Source: Zwartia sp. (GTDB taxonomy: Bacteria > Pseudomonadota > Gammaproteobacteria > Burkholderiales > Burkholderiaceae_B). From it: a stretch of DNA of 9,939 bases. This document shows, in pieces, positions 1-6,520 of the stretch. Every line of letters starts with the position of its first letter. The stretch's first letter is position 1. The notes under the pieces are model-generated. The model worked only from the letters and a program-made list of their open reading frames with translations, was not told where the DNA came from and did no database searches. Position numbers and translations under genes: made by a program. Location of the stretch: positions 1 through 9,939 of the forward strand of contig JAURZO010000209.1 of the NCBI GenBank assembly GCA_030653405.1, read 5' to 3'.

Positions 1-1010
1 CTGTTGGAGGGGGATGGGCGTTAGTCGAAGCACTCGTCAAGGCGGGCGAAAATCTCGGCGTCAAATTCTTTTATGAAACGACGGCGGTAAAACTGATTCA
101 AAGCGAGGATGGGACCGTCTGCGGTCTGCTGGCATCCAACAATCAAACTCGAAGCATCAAATTCATGGGTAAGGTGATGCTTGCCTGCGGCGGCTTCGAG
201 GGCAACCAGGAGATGCAAGCGCTTTATTACGGCGCGAAGAGTCGCTACATCCGTCCAATCGCCCGTGGAGGCTATTACAACAAGGGTGAGGGCATCAAGA
301 TGGCGCTCGGGATCGGGGCTGCACCTTGTGGTGATTTCTCCGAATATCATGCCGAGCCGATCGACCCTCGATCCGGCCAGCCCGAACCCATCGTGTTTGT
401 ATTTCCGTATGGCATTCTGGTCACTACGGCCGGCAAACGCTTTATTGATGAAGCGTCCAATACGGTTGACGCCATTTACGAAAATATCGCGAGACTCATT
501 AATGAATTACCAGGTGGTGTGTCCTACGTTATTTGTGACCAGAAACTTGATCTCGTTCCGAATTGGCAGCGCACGGTGCGAAGCGATCAAAAACCCATCA
601 CCGCGGACACCATCGAAGAACTTGCCGACAAGTTGGGCATTCCCTCTGCACAACTAGTCGAAACCGTCTCTCAATACAACAAGGCCACAAAGAAAGGAAC
701 CTTCAAGCCACTCGAGTTAGATGGCCTTGCCACAGAGGGCCTCACACCTCCAAAATCAAACTGGGCACTCCCTATCGATCAAGGGCCCTACCGCGCCTGG
801 CCGATCAGCTCCGCGAATTGCTTCACCTTTGGTGGCTTGCGCTGCAACACCAACGCGCAAGTACTGGACACCGACGGCCGACCTATCTCAGGTCTTTATG
901 CAGCGGGAGAGACCATGGGTCTCTATTACGGAAAATACACCGGTGCCACCTCTGTAATGAGGGGTTTGGTATTTGGCCGCTTAGCAGGGCAACACGCGTC
1001 ACAAAAATAG
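1..1010 (+). CDS. FAD-dependent dehydrogenase, tricarballylate dehydrogenase/fumarate reductase-like (5' truncated by window edge)
   Basis: The open frame runs in from the left edge (first full codon at 3, peptide VGGGWALVEAL...) to a TAG at 1008-1010, giving 335 visible residues. This is the C-terminal two-thirds or so of a FAD_binding_2 flavoprotein; the N-terminal GxGxxG dinucleotide fold lies outside the window. Visible family marks are ACGGFEGN (183-206), the substrate-domain stretch TTAGKRFIDE (423-452), whose Arg fits the catalytic-region arginine of the fumarate reductase group, TFGGLRCNTNAQVLD (825-869) and the C-terminal FAD-contacting GLYAAGETMG followed by a Gly/Thr-rich stretch ending in FGRLAG (891-986). 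The end resembles TcuA-like tricarballylate dehydrogenases more than ketosteroid dehydrogenases. The family oxidises or reduces C-C bonds next to carboxylates or ketones; the substrate is unknown here. Probably first or early gene of the + strand operon. Family is firm, substrate is inference. Confidence 0.88.
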   Translation, partial: VGGGWALVEALVKAGENLGVKFFYETTAVKLIQSEDGTVCGLLASNNQTRSIKFMGKVMLACGGFEGNQEMQALYYGAKSRYIRPIARGGYYNKGEGIKMALGIGAAPCGDFSEYHAEPIDPRSGQPEPIVFVFPYGILVTTAGKRFIDEASNTVDAIYENIARLINELPGGVSYVICDQKLDLVPNWQRTVRSDQKPITADTIEELADKLGIPSAQLVETVSQYNKATKKGTFKPLELDGLATEGLTPPKSNWALPIDQGPYRAWPISSANCFTFGGLRCNTNAQVLDTDGRPISGLYAAGETMGLYYGKYTGATSVMRGLVFGRLAGQHASQK

Positions 1011-1025
1011 ACTTGCGTCAGCCCT

Positions 1026-1040
1026 CGCTCACGATGAGCG
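1026..1040 (+). other. Small hairpin in the gap between flavoprotein and SDR genes
   Basis: CGCTCA (1026-1031) and TGAGCG (1035-1040) form a perfect 6-bp stem with a CGA loop. An alternative pairing, TCACG (1029-1033) with CGTGA (1041-1045), uses overlapping bases. No T-tract follows, so it is not an intrinsic terminator. It may be a processing or stability element in the operon message, or chance. Confidence 0.3.
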
Positions 1041-1066
1041 CGTGAATTGAATACTGGAGATTTCTG

Positions 1067-1840
1067 ATGAGCCGAAGATTTGACGACTATTTTGAAAAGA
1101 AGACCATCCTCATCACGGGTGCCGCTAGCGGCATCGGTCGCGCTGCAGCGGTGTTGTTTGCCAAACAAGGTGCAAATGTTGTCTGCAGTGATGTCGACGA
1201 CAAACTTGGTCTTGAAACACTCGCCTTGGTCCAACAAGCTGGTGCCGAAGGGATCTATGTACATGCCGACGTCACCTCCAGACTAGAGGTCCGCGAGCTC
1301 GTGAATAAAGGAATCCAGGCCTTTGGCAAAATAAGCTTTCTGCTTAACTCGGCAGGCTCTGCTATCAATCGTTGTAGCTTTCTCGACATTGATGATGCAC
1401 TGCTCGATAAAACCTTCAACCTGAATTTCAAAGGCACTTTTTACGCGATTCAGGAAGTGCTGCCGAACATGCTGGAAAATAAACATGGCGTCATCATCAA
1501 CATGGCGAGCATGGCACAAAAACGGGGTGGGCCTGGTACGTCCGTCCACTACGCTTCCGCTAAGGGTGCTGTCAGTACGCTAACACTTGGCGTCGCACGA
1601 GAGTTCGCCAGTCGCGGCATACGTTGCCTGTCAATCTCGCCTGGACCGATTGAGACCGCCTTTCAAGCCGCCTCAAATACGACCAAGGAGATGTCTGATA
1701 AGTTTGCTGCCGACATTCCTTTAGGCCGTATTGGACAGCCAGAAGAAATCGCGGAACTCGCGCTGTTTATGTGTTCGAACGCTTGTGAATACATGACTGC
1801 TGATACGGTGTATGTATCTGGTGGCGGCGGCTGGAAATGA
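1067..1840 (+). CDS. SDR-family NAD(P)-dependent oxidoreductase (classical)
   Basis: A 257-residue classical short-chain dehydrogenase, of typical length. The cofactor motif TGAASGIG is at residues 17-24, and Asp42 at the end of the second strand (CSDVDD) favours NAD(H) over NADP(H). NSAG at 94-97 stands for the usual NNAG. The catalytic tetrad is complete: Asn120, Ser148, Tyr162 and Lys166 (YASAK). SPGPIET (191-197) is the usual post-catalytic loop and YVSGGGGW is the usual C-terminus. The protein should be a soluble cytosolic enzyme interconverting a secondary alcohol and a ketone; the substrate is not predictable. Start ATG 1067 is supported by TGGAGA at 1055-1060, six bases upstream. It follows the flavoprotein by 56 bp and overlaps the next gene by ATGA, so the genes are very likely cotranscribed. 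Confidence 0.93.
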   Translation: MSRRFDDYFEKKTILITGAASGIGRAAAVLFAKQGANVVCSDVDDKLGLETLALVQQAGAEGIYVHADVTSRLEVRELVNKGIQAFGKISFLLNSAGSAINRCSFLDIDDALLDKTFNLNFKGTFYAIQEVLPNMLENKHGVIINMASMAQKRGGPGTSVHYASAKGAVSTLTLGVAREFASRGIRCLSISPGPIETAFQAASNTTKEMSDKFAADIPLGRIGQPEEIAELALFMCSNACEYMTADTVYVSGGGGWK

Positions 1841-2838
1841 AACAAATGCGAGCGGTTCAGATTACCCAGTATGGTGGTACTGAACAGCTATCACTGAATT
1901 CAGTTTCAATTCCCACACCGGCGCGCGGTGAAGTATTGGTCAAGATCGCCTATGCAGGCGTCAACTTTATGGACGTATACACCAGGCGTGGCGCTTATGC
2001 GGGCGCCTCCCCCTACGCCTCGGAATTACCTTTGACCTTAGGGATGGAGGGCTCTGGCTGGGTCGAAGCACTCGGCGAAGACGTTGACGACTTTAATTTG
2101 GGCGATCGCGTGGTCTTTTGTTTGTCACGCGGCAGCTATGCGGACTTTGCCGTCGTTCCCGCAAGCAAACTCGTTTTACTACCTCACACGATTAAGCTTG
2201 AGCTTGCAGCGACAGCGTATTTTCAGGGATTAACCGCACATTACCTCGCCCATGATACGAGTCGATTGCAACCAGGCAATACCTGCCTCATCTACTCGGG
2301 GTCAGGTGGCGTTGCACAGAACCTGATTCAAATGTTGAAACACCGACAGATTCGGATTATTGCCTCTGCAAACTCCACTGAAAAATGCAGTCTCGCCAAA
2401 ACTGCAGGTGCGGACTGCGTTTCTCTTGACGACCCTCAGGACATACTCGATTCAGTCGCTGAATACACACAAGGTCAGGGTGTCGATGTTTTGTTTGACT
2501 CAGTAGGTCCGGCTCTTTTTGATACGAGCCTGAAAATACTAAAAAGAAAAGGTCTGTTTATTCACTACGGTGCAAACTCTGGAGCACTTGGACGGATTGA
2601 TCCGATGCGTCTCGCTAACTCAGGATCACTCTATTTTGTCAGACCACGACTGAATGATCACATCAGCACTCGTGCTGAGCTTGTCGAGCGCTCTCAACAG
2701 CTATTCAATTTGTGGACTACCGGACTAATCACAATTTCACCTCAACGCGTCTTCGATCTAAGCGATGTCGGCCGCGCGCATCATGCGCTTGAAACCAGAC
2801 AATCGATCGGAAAATCTATCCTGCGGATCACGACATAA
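1837..2838 (+). CDS. Zinc-free MDR oxidoreductase, quinone oxidoreductase-like
   Basis: A 333-residue medium-chain dehydrogenase/reductase of the quinone oxidoreductase (QOR) type. The N-terminal GroES-like part carries AYAGVNFMDVYTRRGAY (38-54), the QOR-type NxxDxxxRxGxY signature. LGMEGSGWVEALG (68-80) and DRVVF (90-94) follow. The Rossmann half begins near residue 151 with YSGSGGVAQ, then ASANSTEKCSLAKTAGAD and VDVLFDSVG (217-224). The Cys/His zinc ligands of alcohol dehydrogenases are not present. The last glycine of the AxxGxxG-type nucleotide loop is Ala160. The family transfers hydride from NAD(P)H to quinones, enones or enoyl groups; here it may reduce a conjugated intermediate. The start ATG overlaps the SDR stop as ATGA (1837-1840), typical of translational coupling. 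Met4 (1846) is a less likely alternative start. Confidence 0.9.
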   Translation: MKQMRAVQITQYGGTEQLSLNSVSIPTPARGEVLVKIAYAGVNFMDVYTRRGAYAGASPYASELPLTLGMEGSGWVEALGEDVDDFNLGDRVVFCLSRGSYADFAVVPASKLVLLPHTIKLELAATAYFQGLTAHYLAHDTSRLQPGNTCLIYSGSGGVAQNLIQMLKHRQIRIIASANSTEKCSLAKTAGADCVSLDDPQDILDSVAEYTQGQGVDVLFDSVGPALFDTSLKILKRKGLFIHYGANSGALGRIDPMRLANSGSLYFVRPRLNDHISTRAELVERSQQLFNLWTTGLITISPQRVFDLSDVGRAHHALETRQSIGKSILRITT

Positions 2839-2867
2839 TCCCTGTTCAGGGACTTTCCATTTTTTTT
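2839..2867 (+). terminator. Weak terminator-like hairpin between MDR and D-2-hydroxyacid dehydrogenase genes
   Basis: TCCCTG (2839-2844) and CAGGGA (2847-2852) form a 6-bp stem (or 5 bp with a GTTC loop), and an 8-T run lies at 2860-2867. The 7-nt gap between stem and T-run makes it a poor intrinsic terminator, so partial read-through into the next gene is expected. It starts directly after the TAA stop. Confidence 0.3.
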
Positions 2868-2880
2868 ACGGAGCTTTAAA

Positions 2881-3918
2881 GTGACCAATCAGACTCGCGA
2901 AATACGCCTCGCAATCCTCGATGACTACCAAGGCGTCGCACACAAAATCGTTGACTGGCGTCAGATCCCGGGTCTCTCGGTCGTGGCCTTTAAGGATCAC
3001 GTGTACGACGAAGATGAACTGGTCGAACGTCTCTACGGCTTTGACTACGTCATGCGTATTCGAGAGCGCACCGAATTCCCCCGCTCCGTACTGAGTCGCC
3101 TCCCTCGTCTTAAACTCATCCTCGCAACGGGTATGCGCAACGCCAGATCGCTTGATCTCAAGGCAACCGATGAGTTGGGCATTGTCGTGAGCACAACCGA
3201 TGCGCAACATCAAACTACGGTAGAGGTCACTTGGGCGCTCATTCTTGCCTTATTTCGTGCGATTCCTCAGGAAACAGCTTCGCTTCGCGCGGGAGGCTGG
3301 CAGACCACGGTCGGGGCAGGCTTGGCAGGTAAAACTCTGGGAATCATTGGCCTGGGTAATATGGGAATTCCTGTTGCTCAGATCGGAAAACTCTTTGGCA
3401 TGAATGTGATCGCCTGGAGTCGCAACCTCACTCAAGAACGCACGAGCCCACACGGCGTGCAATGCGTGACAAAAGAAGAGCTCGTCGAGCGTTCGGATGT
3501 CATCACGATTCACCATCCGTTGACCGATAGCAGTCTGGGCCTGATCGGCGCTCAGGAAATCGACCGAATGAGACCCGGTGCATTTCTCATCAATACCTCC
3601 CGAGCACAAATTGTCGATGAGGAGGCCTTAATTAAGGGCCTCACAGAGCGTCGCATCGGTGGTGCCGGACTAGACGTCTTCTCCATTGAGCCCTTGCCCC
3701 AGGGTCATCCTTTCCGGACCTTGCCTAATGTCATCGCCACACCGCATATTGGCTTTGTCACACAGGAAAATATGGAAGAGTTCTACACCAAGTCTTTCTC
3801 AAATCTAAAAGCATTTTTAGCTGGCAAGCCCGTCAACGTGATCAATGCAGAGCATCCTTTCCTGCCCGACTCGCAAGTCGCAAAGCAGATGCACAAGAGC
3901 CCCTTGCAAAAGCTCTAG
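2881..3918 (+). CDS. D-2-hydroxyacid dehydrogenase family protein (NAD-dependent)
   Basis: A 345-residue member of the formate/glycerate dehydrogenase superfamily. It has an N-terminal catalytic-domain segment (about 1-110), an NAD-binding Rossmann domain with GIIGLGNMG (154-162), and the catalytic residues in order: Arg241 in INTSRAQIVDEEAL, Glu270 in GLDVFSIEPLP, and His289 in ATPHIGF. The triad is complete, so it should be active, interconverting a 2-oxo acid and a D-2-hydroxy acid with NAD(H) in the cytosol. The usual Asp after the second strand is replaced by AWSRN (178-182), so cofactor preference is open. The start is GTG 2881: GGAG at 2870-2873 gives 7-nt spacing and no in-frame ATG is near. 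It lies 42 bp after the MDR gene with a weak hairpin between, so it may be part of the same operon. Confidence 0.92.
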   Translation: MTNQTREIRLAILDDYQGVAHKIVDWRQIPGLSVVAFKDHVYDEDELVERLYGFDYVMRIRERTEFPRSVLSRLPRLKLILATGMRNARSLDLKATDELGIVVSTTDAQHQTTVEVTWALILALFRAIPQETASLRAGGWQTTVGAGLAGKTLGIIGLGNMGIPVAQIGKLFGMNVIAWSRNLTQERTSPHGVQCVTKEELVERSDVITIHHPLTDSSLGLIGAQEIDRMRPGAFLINTSRAQIVDEEALIKGLTERRIGGAGLDVFSIEPLPQGHPFRTLPNVIATPHIGFVTQENMEEFYTKSFSNLKAFLAGKPVNVINAEHPFLPDSQVAKQMHKSPLQKL

Positions 3919-3925
3919 GGTCACC

Positions 3926-3955
3926 TTGGCGGAGCCCAAGCCGCCTCGTTACAAT
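3926..3955 (+). promoter_or_regulatory. Candidate sigma-70 promoter for the GntR gene (leaderless)
   Basis: TTGGCG (3926-3931) and TACAAT (3950-3955) are separated by 18 bp. The predicted transcription start falls at about 3961-3962, which is the ATG of the regulator gene. The promoter region overlaps two alternative short inverted repeats: CTTGG/CCAAG (3925-3929/3936-3940) and GGCGG/CCGCC (3928-3932/3941-3945), either of which could be an autoregulatory site. Confidence 0.35.
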
Positions 3956-3961
3956 AGTCAA

Positions 3962-4657
3962 ATGAATAAGCCTAAATCCACACGTACCAAAGCGATTGCC
4001 GTGCAACCCAACGATGACGATGATTTGCCGCGCGGCGAACGCGCTTACCGCTACATCAGACAGGCGCTGGCGACACAAAAACTGATGCCCGGTGATCGTC
4101 TACGCGAAGTAGACCTCGCCGAGATGATTGGACTCAGTCGCACACCGATACGCGAGGCGCTCGCTCGCCTGGAGTCAGAGGGCCTCGTCGTACATGATGC
4201 CACGTTGGGAATCATGGTCGCCGAGCTCGACTACAACATGATCACAGAGCTCTACTTCATGCGTGAAGTCCTTGAAGGCACGGCCGCCAAACTCGCGGCC
4301 CAGCATGCCTCGGATGTCGAAATTTCTCTACTCGAGGATATGTGCGCCCAATATGCCGACTCCGTAGGCAATGATCAACAGCTCGCACGGAGTAATCGTC
4401 AATTCCACGAACTGCTCTACAACTGCAGCCATAATCGCTACTTAATCAAGATGCTCAAGACCCTTCACGATACGCTGACTCTTTTAGGTAACACGACGCT
4501 GACTGATCAAAAGCGCGTCAAGGATACGATCAAAGAGCATGAAGCAGTCGTGAGCGCCATCAAGAAGCACGATCCCGACACCGCGGAAAAGGCACTACGA
4601 GAACATATTTATGCTTCTCAGAAAATGCGGATCCGTCGCCTGATCGTCTCCAAATAG
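3962..4657 (+). CDS. GntR-family transcriptional regulator, FCD (FadR-type) domain
   Basis: A 231-residue regulator of usual length for the FadR/VanR subgroup. An N-terminal winged helix-turn-helix spans about residues 24-90, with PGDRLREVDLAEMIGLSR (43-60) and TPIREALARLESEGLV (61-76) matching the GntR recognition region. The C-terminal all-helical FCD ligand-binding domain holds His149 (RQFHELLY), His193 (KEHEAV) and His214 (LREHI), the usual metal-binding histidines; the fourth position is Asn145. The family senses small organic acids. An earlier in-frame ATG at 3845 would overlap the previous gene and add an atypical basic extension, so ATG 3962 is preferred. No clear ribosome binding site precedes it, while TACAAT lies 6 bp upstream, suggesting leaderless expression. 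It ends convergently with the - strand block and is the likely local regulator. Confidence 0.92.
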   Translation: MNKPKSTRTKAIAVQPNDDDDLPRGERAYRYIRQALATQKLMPGDRLREVDLAEMIGLSRTPIREALARLESEGLVVHDATLGIMVAELDYNMITELYFMREVLEGTAAKLAAQHASDVEISLLEDMCAQYADSVGNDQQLARSNRQFHELLYNCSHNRYLIKMLKTLHDTLTLLGNTTLTDQKRVKDTIKEHEAVVSAIKKHDPDTAEKALREHIYASQKMRIRRLIVSK

Positions 4658-4663
4658 TCATTA

Positions 4664-4713
4664 TGCGTGCCCCGTGCGAATGACCTCATTGCATCATTTA
4701 AACGGGACACGCA
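4664..4713. repeat. Imperfect inverted repeat between convergent genes, possible bidirectional terminator
   Basis: TGCGTGCCCCGT (4664-4675) pairs with ACGGGACACGCA (4702-4713): 11 of 12 positions match. The 26-nt loop contains a nested AATGA (4679-4683)/TCATT (4694-4698) pairing. It fills most of the 64-bp gap between the GntR and PrpD-like stop codons. There is no adjacent T-run on either strand (the nearest, 4725-4729, is 11 nt away), so the terminator role is inferred mainly from position. Confidence 0.45.
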
Positions 4714-4721
4714 CCTGAAGG

Positions 4722-6140
4722 CTATTTTTGTAATGCCTGAAGTACCTGGCTCACTTTGAGTGAGGTTCCATCCAAGATTAATGCCTGCGCAGTCAGCGCC
4801 TGCTCCTTGGTAAGATGCATGGTCGCGTTGGACATAAATTTCTCAGAAATATCCTCACGTGACAACGCGCGGGAACCCGCGCCCTTGTTGACAGGCACAT
4901 AGCGTGAAACCTCTGTGCCATCTTTAAATTTGACTGTGACGCCTCCAGAAAAATACCGTGGAAACTCAGACTTTGTATCTGCCGCACACAGCACTTTTTT
5001 AGCAAGCTGTTGTACTTGTTTGGATTGAAGCGTCTGCGCCTCCAGTTCTGGCAAGCCAAAATAGCCCTTTATCAGGCATACCGCGACAACATAAGGCGCA
5101 CTGAACTTGGCTTCATAGTCAGTTGTGGCGTTGTGTTTTTCTTCGATCGGCTCCGCCACAATGTGCAAAGTCGGCTCAGGTAGCAACACCTCAATTTTAT
5201 CGATATGATCGATACGGTCTTTGACTTCGTCAAACATCTCAATCGCCGCGTCGGCTGCACCATGAATGAAATGGCATACAGGATATGGCTTGATAACCGT
5301 TCCGAGCATTTGCCAGTCAACACCCAGATTTTTACTGATCAACGCAATGTCTGTTGGCGCGCCATGCAGATGGGTATCGAACAAACCAAAGCGACCCTCA
5401 TAAGGACGTGAAGGCGCGACAAAACCTTTGCCGGCCAAATGTGCTGCCGTAATGCCAGCAACCGCCCCCCAGCCAGGATGAAAACGTTTGGTCCAGGCGC
5501 CTTCTTCAAGGAAGACTTGGACGCCAGAGGCTGTGCTGGCGGTAATGCCTTGTGCACTCCACATCGCCTGAGCATTCATCCCCATCAGCTTGGCTGCAAC
5601 GAGCGCGGAACTGAAGTGCGACACAATTCCCGTTGCATGAAAACCCACGTGATGAAAGCCACCTTTCACTGCGGCACCCAAACGAATCGCAGCCTCCACG
5701 CCCACCACATAAGCGCACAAAACATCTTCCCAGCTCGCATTCACCTGCTCACCAATAGCCAAGGCCGTCGGCAAACTCGCAACGGTCGGATGCACAATAC
5801 TCATCGGATGCGTGTCGTCATAATCCAAGCCGTGGGCTAAGAGGCCATTTGCTAAAGCAGCATCCCGCGCCGCGAATTGCGTGCGTGTGCCAATGACCGT
5901 ACTCACGCCGGGTCCGCTCACAGCTTGTATTCCAGCCAACGCTACCGGAGCGTACTCTTGAGTGTGCGAAGCAAGAGCCAAGCCAACAGCATCCAAGATA
6001 TGCAACCGCGCACGCTCTACAACCTCTGGTGGTAATTTTTTAAACTGCGCCGTATACGCAAAATTCGCAAGGCTTTCCGCAGGATTCGCGACGCGTGCTT
6101 CAGTCTTGGAGATTGATTTTGTCAGGTTAGATGTGGTCAT
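4722..6140 (-). CDS. MmgE/PrpD family protein (2-methylcitrate dehydratase-like)
   Basis: A 472-residue full-length MmgE/PrpD protein. The helical N-terminal domain opens with ESLANFAYTAQFKKLPPEV and HILDAVGLALAS. The family motif HGLDYDDTHP is at 103-112 with His117 shortly after. VGFHATG (165-171), WTKRFHPGWGA (216-226) and IKPYPVCHFIHGA (283-295) follow. Asp106, Thr110, His117, His168, Lys218 and Lys284 are plausible counterparts of active-site residues described in cis-aconitate decarboxylase. Known relatives dehydrate 2-methylcitrate, decarboxylate cis-aconitate, or have unknown carboxylate substrates. No prpB or prpC is visible, so a methylcitrate cycle role is not supported. Start ATG 6140 has GGAAA close upstream; a TTG at 6161 in frame is a weaker alternative. 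It is the last gene of the - strand block, 72 bp after the DUF4387 gene. Confidence 0.92.
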   Translation of the reverse strand: MTTSNLTKSISKTEARVANPAESLANFAYTAQFKKLPPEVVERARLHILDAVGLALASHTQEYAPVALAGIQAVSGPGVSTVIGTRTQFAARDAALANGLLAHGLDYDDTHPMSIVHPTVASLPTALAIGEQVNASWEDVLCAYVVGVEAAIRLGAAVKGGFHHVGFHATGIVSHFSSALVAAKLMGMNAQAMWSAQGITASTASGVQVFLEEGAWTKRFHPGWGAVAGITAAHLAGKGFVAPSRPYEGRFGLFDTHLHGAPTDIALISKNLGVDWQMLGTVIKPYPVCHFIHGAADAAIEMFDEVKDRIDHIDKIEVLLPEPTLHIVAEPIEEKHNATTDYEAKFSAPYVVAVCLIKGYFGLPELEAQTLQSKQVQQLAKKVLCAADTKSEFPRYFSGGVTVKFKDGTEVSRYVPVNKGAGSRALSREDISEKFMSNATMHLTKEQALTAQALILDGTSLKVSQVLQALQK

Positions 6141-6196
6141 GTTGATTTCCAGATTTCCCAAGAAGACTATTTAGCAATTTGATGAATACGTTCAAT

Positions 6197-6230
6197 GAGC
6201 CTCGAGCTGTTATCAATGGATATCGAGCTC
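6197..6230 (-). other. Bulged hairpin at the end of the DUF4387 gene
   Basis: GAGC-(C)-TCGA (6197-6205, one bulged base) pairs with TCGAGCTC (6223-6230), and TATC (6211-6214)/GATA (6219-6222) continues the stem past a 5-nt bulge to an AATG loop. It straddles the DUF4387 stop codon (6213-6215) ahead of the PrpD-like gene. No T-tract follows on the - strand, so an mRNA stability or processing role is more likely than termination. It may be chance. Confidence 0.25.
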
Positions 6231-6518
6231 TACAAAGGGGCCATGCTGCTGTCCCCCATATACATCGGAGTCCAGAATGTCTCCGGAAATGACTGGTCGC
6301 GGAATAGTGACTTTGATCGCATTCGCCGCAGGATACTCAATGACTTTAATCGTTGACGCATCCACGCCATATGTGTTTGCGATCCATTGAGTGGAAATAA
6401 TTTTTGCATCGCGCACTTTTTCGTAACCTGCAGTATTTTTAAAAATGATATCAAACGTCAGCTCAAACGGACCAGCGTTTTTACTGCGTATTAGCCTTGT
6501 CATTTCCCAGAGTTTCAT
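6213..6518 (-). CDS. DUF4387 domain protein, putative small partner of the AtuA-like protein
   Basis: A 101-residue protein that matches, by recall, the DUF4387 family from end to end. Conserved-looking stretches are RSKNAGPFELTFDIIF (11-26), AIKVTIPRPVISG (67-79) and DSDVYGGQQHGP (83-94). There is no signal peptide or membrane segment, so it should be cytosolic. DUF4387 genes commonly sit beside DUF1446/AtuA-like genes, as here: the ATG is 2 nt after the AtuA-like stop, with GAGG 8 nt upstream of the start, so the two are almost certainly cotranslated. The Pseudomonas acyclic terpene utilisation protein AtuA has an extra C-terminal domain, and this small protein may supply an equivalent second domain as a separate chain; that is inference. 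No biochemical function is known to me. Confidence 0.88.
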   Translation of the reverse strand: MKLWEMTRLIRSKNAGPFELTFDIIFKNTAGYEKVRDAKIISTQWIANTYGVDASTIKVIEYPAANAIKVTIPRPVISGDILDSDVYGGQQHGPFVELDIH

Positions 6519-6520
6519 TT

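Noticed and set aside
21..350. 109-aa open frame on the - strand opposite the flavoprotein gene
   Set aside because: It is antisense to a clear FAD-dependent dehydrogenase frame with strong family motifs and has no recognisable domain.
3845..3961. N-terminal extension of the GntR protein from an earlier in-frame ATG
   Set aside because: It overlaps the end of the D-2-hydroxyacid dehydrogenase gene by 74 bp and encodes a basic, Ser/Pro-rich stretch not expected in GntR proteins; the winged helix begins well after ATG 3962.
5439..5840. 133-aa + strand open frame opposite the PrpD-like gene
   Set aside because: It is a shadow frame: the - strand encodes conserved PrpD motifs through this stretch, and the + frame product is Cys/His/Arg-rich without a domain.
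4722..6140. Methylcitrate cycle (prpBCD) locus
   Set aside because: Only a PrpD-family gene is present; no prpB, prpC or acnD/prpF is visible beside it.
6141..6161. TTG start for the PrpD-like protein, seven residues longer
   Set aside because: ATG 6140 has GGAAA at good spacing; the TTG is a rarer start with no advantage.
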